NCBI GenBank assembly: GCA_014802535.1
Contig: JAAVCC010000003.1
Location: forward strand, 252,334-288,098
Direction: 5' to 3'
Length of the DNA: 35,765 nucleotides
From: Bacteroides sp.
GTDB taxonomy: Bacteria; Bacteroidota; Bacteroidia; Bacteroidales; Muribaculaceae
A program made the position numbers and the translations under genes. This document shows, in pieces, positions 15,473 to 21,040 of the stretch (the first letter of the stretch is position 1; each line of letters begins with the position of its first letter). Below the pieces are notes generated by a model. That model was not told the DNA's origin, did no database searches, and saw only the letters and a program-made list of their open reading frames with translations.

Positions 15473-16465
15473 ATGGCTGTTTCAATTAATGACATCAAAA
15501 AACTCCGCGACCTCACAAGCGCCGGTCTGACCGACTGTAAAAACGCGCTCAACGAGACTAACGGAGACATGGAGGCTGCTGTTGAAATCCTCCGTAAAAA
15601 AGGTCAGGCTATCGCTGCAAAACGTGAAGACCGTGACGCTGCCGAAGGTTGCGTTCTCTCTAAACACGTTGACGGATATGCTGCCATCGTAGCTCTCAAC
15701 TGCGAGACCGACTTCGTTGCCAAGAATCAGGGCTTTGTTGACCTCACCGTTAAAATTCTTGACGCTGCTGTCGCTAACAAAGTTAAATCGCTTGACGAGC
15801 TCAAGGCTCTTCAGCTCGATGGTCGCTCAATCGCCGACCTCGTTGTTGAAGAATCAGGTAAAACAGGTGAAAAATGTGAAATCGGTGCATTTGAATTTGT
15901 TACCGGTGAATCAGTGACTTCATACAACCACTTCGGTAACAAACTCGCCACTGTTGTATCATTCAACCAGGCTGGTGTTGATGCTACCGTTGCTCACGAC
16001 GTTGCTATGCAGGTTGCCGCAATGAATCCTGTTGCCGCTACTATCGCTCAGGTTCCTGAAGAAGTAGTTAAACAAGAATATGAAATCGCTGTTGATAAAT
16101 CTAAAGCCGAACAGGTTAAGAAAGCCGTTGAAGCTGCAATCAAAAAAGCAGGTATCAACCCCAACCTCGTTGACAGCGACGACCATATCGAATCAAACAT
16201 CGCTAAAGGATGGCTCACTCGCGAAGAAGCTGACAAAGCTCGCGAAATCGCGGCTAAAACTGCCGAAGAAAAAGCAGCCAACCTTCCTGCTCAGATGATT
16301 GAGAATATTGCTAAAGGTCGCGTAAACAAATTCTTCAAAGAATCAGTTCTTGTTGAACAAGAATTTGTTAAAGACGCTACAATGACAATCGGTCAGTACC
16401 TTTCAAAATCGGCTGCCGGTCTCACTGTTGTTGACTTCAAACGCGTAAACCTCAACAAAGACTAA
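15473..16465 (+). CDS. tsf: Translation elongation factor Ts
   Basis: Nucleotide exchange factor that regenerates EF-Tu-GTP; 330 residues. The N-terminal UBA-like domain (about 1-55) has KLRDLTSAGLTDCKNALNE, matching the family signature, followed by the core with ALNCETDFVAKN near residue 80, the EF-Tu-contacting TDFV segment. Two dimerisation subdomains and the C-terminal module (FVKDATMTIGQYL) follow. It is longer than E. coli EF-Ts (283) owing to extra residues in the core, as is usual in Bacteroidota. It ends the rplM-rpsI-rpsB-tsf cluster at the terminator 16496-16528. Confidence 0.97.
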   Translation: MAVSINDIKKLRDLTSAGLTDCKNALNETNGDMEAAVEILRKKGQAIAAKREDRDAAEGCVLSKHVDGYAAIVALNCETDFVAKNQGFVDLTVKILDAAVANKVKSLDELKALQLDGRSIADLVVEESGKTGEKCEIGAFEFVTGESVTSYNHFGNKLATVVSFNQAGVDATVAHDVAMQVAAMNPVAATIAQVPEEVVKQEYEIAVDKSKAEQVKKAVEAAIKKAGINPNLVDSDDHIESNIAKGWLTREEADKAREIAAKTAEEKAANLPAQMIENIAKGRVNKFFKESVLVEQEFVKDATMTIGQYLSKSAAGLTVVDFKRVNLNKD

Positions 16466-16495
16466 TCCTCATTCATTATATTTTCATGTAAAGGG

Positions 16496-16528
16496 AGCAG
16501 CTCTGAGTGATCAGTGCTGCTTTTTTTA
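16496..16528 (+). terminator. Terminator of the ribosomal cluster
   Basis: AGCAGC at 16496-16501 pairs with GCTGCT at 16516-16521, with an inner CTGA-GTGA-TCAG stem (16503-16514), followed by seven T. Confidence 0.85.
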
Positions 16529-16530
16529 TA

Positions 16531-16592
16531 ATGCGCAATGCTTAATGCTTAATGCACAATGCATAATTCATAATTGACTGGCTCGTGCGTCC
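16531..16592 (+). repeat. AATGC tandem motif plus REP half-site, copy 1
   Basis: Degenerate AATGCTTA/AATGCACA/AATGCATA units run from 16531 to about 16575 and are followed by GGCTCGTGCGTCC at 16580-16592. The same combination in the same orientation recurs at 17491-17550, about 960 bp away, on the far side of the HTH gene. Confidence 0.65.
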
Positions 16593-16614
16593 GAGGGGAT
16601 ATACGATGGTGGGA

Positions 16615-16870
16615 GTTGAGCGCAGCTCAACGATGTCTTGTTAACCCGGGCTGACCGAGCGGAGCGAGGGAGCCCCGGGAAAGACGAGTAGGAGCGATGA
16701 GTCGGTTTATCCGACGATGTATTATGACACAATCTAATACATCGTTGTGCTTCGCACAACTCCGATTATCTTATTTATTCGCTATCCGACAGCTCACTCG
16801 GCGCAGGCGCCTCAATCGCAATCGGTTAACAATACATCGTCGATTTCATCGACTCTTGTATTCTACTGTT
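16615..16870. repeat. Palindrome-dense noncoding stretch
   Basis: At least six inverted repeats are packed here without any credible gene. They are GTTGAGC-GCA-GCTCAAC (16615-16631), CCCGGGCT against AGCCCCGGG (16645-16652 and 16671-16679), GTCGG-TTTAT-CCGAC (16701-16715), CGATGTATTA against TAATACATCG (16715-16724 and 16735-16744), GTTGTGC-TTC-GCACAAC (16744-16760), and a nested AATACA...GTCGA-TTTCA-TCGAC...TGTATT at about 16830-16862. ATACATCG occurs twice. It resembles a cluster of REP-type or degenerate MITE-like elements. Confidence 0.55.
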
Positions 16871-16915
16871 TACAAGAAAAACGACATGTGTGAAATAAAA
16901 TTACACACTTTTATC

Positions 16916-16946
16916 ATTGTCAATTTCACAAATTTGAGTAATTTTG
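16916..16946 (+). promoter_or_regulatory. Promoter ahead of the structured leader and HTH gene
   Basis: ATTG at 16916-16919 and TAATTTTG at 16939-16946, 19 nt apart, fit the Bacteroidota consensus, with a start near 16953. Confidence 0.65.
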
Positions 16947-16952
16947 CACCGC

Positions 16953-17161
16953 AAATCGGTTGAGAAGTCAACCGGTGGGAAGAGTACATCTCCTCGGCAA
17001 TTCGGTCGCGACAGACTGAAAGAGATGGATCGGCTGTTCTTCCCGGGCGCTCAAGACGCCTTCGTACATTTAAATAGATTGCATCCCGATTGTAATATTT
17101 GACCTAACTGTTTGGGCGTGTCATATTCTCGCGATAGTAGCGTATTGTGACCGTGTCCCAA
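16953..17161 (+). ncRNA. Long structured 5' leader or small RNA upstream of the HTH gene
   Basis: About 210 nt from the predicted start to just before the HTH gene can fold into a row of stems. (1) TCGGTTGA-GAAG-TCAACCGG (16956-16975). (2) A compound stem: GGGAAGAG (16977-16984) with TTCTTCCC (17037-17044), enclosing CATCTC/GAGATG (16987-16992 with 17022-17027) and a TTCGGTC/GACTGAA hairpin (17001-17020). (3) GGCG-N7-CGCC (17046-17060). (4) TTGGG/CCCAA (17112-17116 with 17157-17161) closing an imperfect stem with a CGC/GCG tip. It has no ORF. It could be a cis-regulatory leader or a processed sRNA; I do not recognise the class. Confidence 0.55.
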
Positions 17162-17177
17162 CAAAAAAAGTACAAAT

Positions 17178-17528
17178 ATGACAAAGAAAAATCAGGATCC
17201 ATCTACTGAGCCGATATTCATTGGTAAAATAATAAAAGAAGAACTCCGCCGACAAGAGCGGAGCGTAACGTGGCTAAGTCGCAAAATTAATTGTGACCGA
17301 CGCAACGTCTATGATATATTCTCACGTCCGTATATTGACACCGGATTGCTCCTTAAAATCTCGATGGCACTAAACGTCAACTTCTTTGCTGTCTATAATG
17401 AGTATATGCAATCAGTTGATATACAACAAATTACCCCCCCCCCACGCCATCAATTTCGCAATCTGACACTCACGCCGAACCCTAACTGCTCAATGCATAA
17501 TGCACAATGCATAATGCATAATTTGTGA
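17178..17528 (+). CDS. Small XRE-type helix-turn-helix protein with repeat-derived C-terminus
   Basis: A 116-residue predicted cytosolic DNA-binding protein. Residues of about 12-75 look like a Cro/C1-type HTH domain: FIGKIIKEELRRQ, then SVTWLSRKINCDRRNVYDIF as helix-turn-helix, then LLKISMALNVNFFAVYNEYM. After that come a run of ten C (17434-17443) encoding TPPP and about 30 residues that read through the AATGC repeat (ending MHNAQCIMHNL). The C-terminus is therefore not ancestral, and the natural protein is probably about 80-90 residues. Losing or gaining one C would end the frame within 8-15 codons. The gene follows a 210-nt structured leader. Its targets are unknown; autoregulation is plausible. 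Confidence 0.75.
   Translation: MTKKNQDPSTEPIFIGKIIKEELRRQERSVTWLSRKINCDRRNVYDIFSRPYIDTGLLLKISMALNVNFFAVYNEYMQSVDIQQITPPPRHQFRNLTLTPNPNCSMHNAQCIMHNL
17434..17443 (+). repeat. Homopolymer run of ten C inside the HTH gene
   Basis: A (C)10 tract in an otherwise A+T-rich region lies near codon 87. In-frame reading continues to 17528; with nine C the frame meets TGA near 17474, and with eleven C it meets TAA near 17484. Slippage would change only the C-terminal tail, not the HTH domain. Confidence 0.7.
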
Positions 17529-17550
17529 GGCACGCACGGCTCGTGCGTCC
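17491..17550 (+). repeat. AATGC tandem motif plus REP palindrome, copy 2
   Basis: AATGCATA/AATGCACA/AATGCATA units at 17491-17525 are followed by GGCACGCACG-GCT-CGTGCGTCC at 17529-17550, a palindrome with one extra base compared with the copy at 6526-6546. It has the same orientation as copy 1 at 16531-16592. The 3' end of the HTH frame runs through it. Confidence 0.65.
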
Positions 17551-17671
17551 ACGATTTCTACTGTTCCCATGTCTAAAATTAACCATCCTCCGGGATACTG
17601 TGAAAAAAAATATCCCAAAAGCGTGAAAACAATCCTTACGCTAAAACCTGAAATATTTCATGGTGTAGCAG

Positions 17672-17679
17672 TAATTTTG
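17672..17679 (+). promoter_or_regulatory. -7 element of the lipoprotein / outer-membrane protein operon
   Basis: TAATTTTG fits TAnnTTTG and is 49 bp before the first start codon. No clear -33 is seen. Upstream, GGGATA/TATCCC (about 17593-17616) and AGCGT/ACGCT (about 17620-17642) are small inverted repeats of unknown meaning. Confidence 0.5.
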
Positions 17680-17727
17680 CAAAAAATAAGATATATTCTA
17701 TTTAGTATTATAAAACACATATTTTAA

Positions 17728-18561
17728 ATGAAAAATTTATTTAAATTTTCATGTCTGGCTTTTGCTTTAGTAGCCATGACTTTAACATCGTGCAGTAGCA
17801 ACGATGATGACCCCGAAGTTAACCCGGATGATACTTCATTTGTCAATAATGTTTTTACAAATGGTCTGCCGGCATCGGTTAACGGAGCATCAATAACCGT
17901 CAACGAAAAAGGACAGGTTACAAAAATTTCCAATCCCGGCGACGGTGATGATATCGTTTTTGAATATGGCGAATTCAGCCGAGCCGGTAAATTTGACGTA
18001 CGCATGTATATGGTTGACCCTGAGACCGGAGAAAAGGGAGATATGTTTTATGTTCGACTTAATAAAGAAGGTTTTGCTTCTTATGTAGAAGGCATAGATT
18101 CGGACGACGCCGAGGTGTGGTGTCAGTTTGAATTCTCTTATAACAAGGCAGGTCAACTCGAAAATGTAAAAGAGCTTGGAGATAGAGGCGAAATTAACGA
18201 TGAGTTTCGTTTGACCTATACCGATGGAGATATCACTAAAATTGAATGGGATGACGAAGAGTGTTATAACTATTTCTATACAAACTCAAAATACAAAGAA
18301 CCTGTTCTTAACAAAGGTTGCATAATGTTCTTCTCTCAAGGCGACATGTTTGAGCCAATTGATCTTGACGATTTTGAGTGGGCTTATTATGCCGGTCTTC
18401 TTGGTAAGGCTACCAAACATTTGCCTATGGCGTCAGATGTAGATGGCATGGACTATAAAGAATTTGGATGGAAATTTAATTCAAATCAAATGCCTGTTGA
18501 ATTTTGGGGATATGCCGAAGATATGGGCGAATATGATGGATTTAAGTTCACTTGGAAATAA
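17728..18561 (+). CDS. Lipoprotein, DUF4595-like
   Basis: A 277-residue predicted lipoprotein. The signal peptide ends in the lipobox LTSC with Cys22, followed by SSNDDDPE, an acidic stretch like the surface-export signal of Bacteroidota lipoproteins. The mature part is all-beta with repeated strand pairs of the type GQVTKISNPGDGDDIVFEYG, GQLENVKE and DGDITKIEWDDE, similar to the YD-repeat-like strands seen in DUF4595 proteins. No catalytic motif is visible. It is the first of three genes (32 and 21 bp gaps) with an outer-membrane protein and a second lipoprotein, so the three probably work together at the cell surface. Function unknown; the DUF name is from memory. Confidence 0.75.
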   Translation: MKNLFKFSCLAFALVAMTLTSCSSNDDDPEVNPDDTSFVNNVFTNGLPASVNGASITVNEKGQVTKISNPGDGDDIVFEYGEFSRAGKFDVRMYMVDPETGEKGDMFYVRLNKEGFASYVEGIDSDDAEVWCQFEFSYNKAGQLENVKELGDRGEINDEFRLTYTDGDITKIEWDDEECYNYFYTNSKYKEPVLNKGCIMFFSQGDMFEPIDLDDFEWAYYAGLLGKATKHLPMASDVDGMDYKEFGWKFNSNQMPVEFWGYAEDMGEYDGFKFTWK

Positions 18562-18593
18562 ATTGAAGCTGACCTGGTTATTACTGAATTCTA

Positions 18594-19451
18594 ATGAAAA
18601 AGATTATTATCGCTTTTTTTGTACTGATAATTATCGCCAATATAGCTTTTGCTCAAGATATTGACAGCATTGCTATACTTAAACAGCAAATAGTAGATAT
18701 TAACTCACGTCTCGACGCTCAAGAGAAAAAAATTAACACTCTTCTCGAAATCAGGGAAAGAGACAAAATCTGGGGTAAAGGACGATACACCAATCTTGCT
18801 TATGGTGCAGGCGCAAGTGCCGAGCAAGATGGCTTCAAGTTTAACTCAGACTGGAGTTTCAGCCTTTCTAAAGGTACTTCATATTTGTTCCCCAACAAAC
18901 CATTCTTTAATATGCTCAAAGTGGGTTTTGACATTCGATGGTTTGATATTTCGGCCACCTGTTATAAAAATAACACCGATTATACCGGAGGCTCAAATTG
19001 GTATCCCGATTATGGCTATGACGACTGGTATGATGACTATTGGTATGAAGATGATTATGAAGATATCGGACATTACGATATCCATGTCGGTGCATTTGGT
19101 ATCGGTCCTGTTGTATCGGTTGCTCCGTTTTCATCATTCAATAATGGACTTCGTTTTTTGCGTGCTACTCTTTACTTTCACTATCAACCGACAATTGGTC
19201 TGCACCTCATGGATGAGGACGGCGAAATGGAGCTGTCGAGTGCCTATTGCAATATGATGGATTTTGGAGGTAAAATTCAGTGGCGAGGTATTGCTCTCGG
19301 AGTCGAAGGAAAGTGGGGCTCCGGTAAATTTTCGAGTCTTGTTGACCCTGACGATTTTGACTATGATTATGGCTACGACTATGATTATGATAGCTCGTCA
19401 ACAAAACGCAAATTCTCATCAACCCGACTCTATATTTCATTCACATTCTAA
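18594..19451 (+). CDS. Outer-membrane beta-barrel protein with Asp/Tyr-rich loops
   Basis: A 285-residue exported protein. Residues 1-20 are a signal peptide ending AFA, followed by a coiled-coil stretch (about 24-60, ILKQQIVDINSRLDAQEKKI) and then amphipathic strands typical of a small barrel. The last residues, RLYISFTF, end in Phe as outer-membrane proteins do. Two loops are extreme in composition: WYPDYGYDDWYDDYWYEDD near residues 138-156 and DFDYDYGYDYDYD near 260-272. The DNA under the second is an almost repetitive GAC/TAT/GAT tract. Such acidic-aromatic loops may bind cations or cell-wall material, which is inference. The N-terminal coiled coil could trimerise in the periplasm. No named family recognised. 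Confidence 0.7.
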   Translation: MKKIIIAFFVLIIIANIAFAQDIDSIAILKQQIVDINSRLDAQEKKINTLLEIRERDKIWGKGRYTNLAYGAGASAEQDGFKFNSDWSFSLSKGTSYLFPNKPFFNMLKVGFDIRWFDISATCYKNNTDYTGGSNWYPDYGYDDWYDDYWYEDDYEDIGHYDIHVGAFGIGPVVSVAPFSSFNNGLRFLRATLYFHYQPTIGLHLMDEDGEMELSSAYCNMMDFGGKIQWRGIALGVEGKWGSGKFSSLVDPDDFDYDYGYDYDYDSSSTKRKFSSTRLYISFTF

Positions 19452-19472
19452 TAATTCTAAAATTTATAAGGT

Positions 19473-19868
19473 ATGAAAAAGTTCTATTATCTATTAATCT
19501 GTCTCATGCTCCCTATGGTGTTTATCTCATGTGGTGACGACGAAGACGACGATCTCATGGGTGGCGATATCATTGGTACTTGGACTTGTACTATAAATGA
19601 TGGCAGCCATAAAGATGAAGCATCGATGACGTTTGAAAAGAATGGTGATTTTATTTCTATCAGCAAATGCGCTACTGATGGAGACTATACTGAAAAAGGA
19701 ACTTATGAATATAACGGTTCTGATTTAATCATGCATTCTACTTGGAATTCAGATTATGGATACGAATCATATACTGAAAGAGTAAAAGCCGTTGTTAAGG
19801 GAAATAAGTTGACACTTACTTTTAAAGATGGAGGTGAAACTATCGTTAGAACCTTAACAAAGAAATAA
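19473..19868 (+). CDS. Small lipocalin-like lipoprotein
   Basis: A 131-residue predicted lipoprotein with lipobox FISC (Cys20) and an acidic GDDEDDD start to the mature protein, suggesting surface exposure. The remainder fits the Bacteroidota lipocalin-like domain: IIGTWTCTIND, a SMTFEKNGDF strand, GTYEYNGSDLIM, and the closing KGNKLTLTFKDGGETIVRTLTKK. These small eight-stranded barrels bind unknown ligands. It is the third gene of the 17728-19868 set, 21 bp behind the barrel gene, and is followed by a 16-bp inverted repeat that may terminate the operon. Confidence 0.8.
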   Translation: MKKFYYLLICLMLPMVFISCGDDEDDDLMGGDIIGTWTCTINDGSHKDEASMTFEKNGDFISISKCATDGDYTEKGTYEYNGSDLIMHSTWNSDYGYESYTERVKAVVKGNKLTLTFKDGGETIVRTLTKK

Positions 19869-19885
19869 TATATAATATTACTATT

Positions 19886-19935
19886 AATAAATAAGCTACT
19901 TTGTTATTTCATTTTAACTAAGTAGCTTATTTATT
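19886..19935 (+). terminator. Perfect 16-bp inverted repeat, probable terminator
   Basis: AATAAATAAGCTACTT at 19886-19901 and AAGTAGCTTATTTATT at 19920-19935 are exact reverse complements with an 18-nt spacer. It lies 17 bp after the lipocalin-like gene. It is A+T rich with no separate T run, so bidirectional termination is likely but less certain than for the other hairpins. Confidence 0.6.
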
Positions 19936-19961
19936 ATAAGCTCTTAACGAGAAATTGTATC

Positions 19962-20108
19962 TTGTCGGCACGAATTGGCTATTGGATGCTACCTTTGTAT
20001 CAACGATGGTTCAAATGGGACAATAACCACCAAAATATCGTGGTAATAGCACCCTCATACAATCCAACGGAAAAGTCTTTCTCTTTTAACATGGCTTATA
20101 CCTTTTAA
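19962..20108 (+). pseudogene. C-terminal remnant of an outer-membrane beta-barrel gene
   Basis: The frame ending with TAA at 20106-20108 reads LSARIGYWMLPLYQRWF, KWDNNHQNIVVIAPSYN and finally SFSFNMAYTF. That is an alternating-strand pattern ending in an aromatic residue, the signature of a final outer-membrane beta-strand. The frame is open from about 19926 but has no proper start or signal peptide; the first ATG (19986) gives only 40 residues. It looks like the last piece of a lost barrel gene, perhaps related to the barrel encoded at 18594. A chance reading frame cannot be excluded. Confidence 0.45.
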
Positions 20109-20121
20109 AAACTTTGCATAT

Positions 20122-20664
20122 ATGATATCCCAAATTGATTCAAATTTGATAAGACCGCTTTTGGCAGACCTTATTAATATAAAACAAAGTCTCTCAAGAT
20201 TAAATGGAACTATCACAAAATTGGCAGAATTGGCTTTTATCGACTATTTGAGAGAACGAAATCTGATTGATGAAATCGATGCTCAGGAATGTGCGAAAAA
20301 TAGTGCAGAGGTCTCAGCTTACGCAAATGGCTACGATATATTCATATCTAACCGAAAAATTGTAGCTGAAATTAAAGCTTTGATTCCTTATGAAGTAACT
20401 CGATTTGGTGGCGCACAAATTCAGTCCCTTGAAAAAGATGTAAAAGGTCTTTTAGAAGGTAAAGCAAAGGCTCAGGAAGATATAAAAGATTTCGTAAAGA
20501 TTCTTGCTCTTTTGCCAACCCAAGATGAAAAAACGTTTTCAAAAGCAGTAGAACATTTAATAGAAAATCTGAAAAAGAAAGATTATAAAGTAAGCGCTAA
20601 ACTGCCGGAGAATAATAGTTTTAGTAAAGACTATGTATATGTGGTAACTATCCCGCTAAATTAA
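20122..20664 (+). CDS. PD-(D/E)XK nuclease-like hypothetical protein
   Basis: A 180-residue cytosolic protein with no signal peptide. Residues 35-85 carry the layout of a PD-(D/E)XK nuclease core: a helix with E36 (KLAELAFIDYL), then D72 at the start of a strand (NGYDIFISN), a turn, then E83-x-K85 in VAEIKALIP. The spacing D-x10-E-x-K and the hydrophobic strands fit the fold. The N-terminal third is helical (possible oligomerisation), and the C-terminal part ends in a strand (YVYVVTIPLN). It has no methylase, helicase or toxin partner next door, so it is an orphan. ACTTTG at 20111-20116 could be a partial -7, which would make the mRNA almost leaderless. Nuclease activity is inferred from motifs only. 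Confidence 0.6.
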   Translation: MISQIDSNLIRPLLADLINIKQSLSRLNGTITKLAELAFIDYLRERNLIDEIDAQECAKNSAEVSAYANGYDIFISNRKIVAEIKALIPYEVTRFGGAQIQSLEKDVKGLLEGKAKAQEDIKDFVKILALLPTQDEKTFSKAVEHLIENLKKKDYKVSAKLPENNSFSKDYVYVVTIPLN

Positions 20665-20920
20665 GAGTTCTCCTGTTTTCCTGTCAAAATCGGGTTCATA
20701 CCAAAGAGAGTCAACAAAGTTGACGATGTATATTTTAAATACCTATAAATTATTTATTTAGAGAATTTGAAGGCCGATTGGTGGTTGAATGGGTGGGATG
20801 AATACTATATAGTAGGTAAAATTTGATGATTTTTAGTGAATTTTTGTTTTAAATTGTTACTAATTGCGAGGTGTTAGATTAAAAAATCCACATGATTGTA
20901 GCTGATTTGCTTTAAATTTT

Positions 20921-20951
20921 TTTGTAATTCGTTGAAAAATTCTTAAATTTG
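20921..20951 (+). promoter_or_regulatory. Promoter of the TonB receptor / peptidase operon
   Basis: TTTG at 20921-20924 and TAAATTTG at 20944-20951 are separated by 19 nt, a strong match to the Bacteroidota consensus. The start would be near 20957, giving an 84-nt leader. The rest of the 376-bp gap (20665-20920) holds only a small GTCAAC-AAA-GTTGAC hairpin (20710-20724) and A+T-rich sequence. Confidence 0.75.
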
Positions 20952-20964
20952 CAATGAATTTAAT

Positions 20965-20994
20965 ACACTTCGTCAAATTGTTTTGATTGAGTGT
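20965..20994 (+). promoter_or_regulatory. Hairpin in the 5' leader of the TonB receptor mRNA
   Basis: ACACT (20965-20969) pairs with AGTGT (20990-20994), enclosing TCAAA (20973-20977) paired with TTTGA (20982-20986) around a TTGT loop. It sits at the very 5' end of the predicted mRNA and may protect it or act in regulation. Confidence 0.4.
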
Positions 20995-21040
20995 GGCATT
21001 TCTGCAATGTTTATTAATATCTCAATAATTTTATATAGTA

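Noticed and set aside
16697..16963. An 88-residue frame across the palindrome cluster
   Set aside because: It is rich in Arg and Leu from palindromic DNA, has no homologue that I recognise and overlaps a promoter-like element.
16531..17550. A CRISPR array or an insertion sequence
   Set aside because: The AATGC units are short and degenerate without spacers of constant length, and no transposase frame or terminal inverted repeats with target duplication were seen.
17728..20664. tRNA or rRNA genes in the accessory stretch
   Set aside because: No TPsiC-arm-like motif with a cloverleaf and no rRNA sequence was found here or elsewhere in the window.
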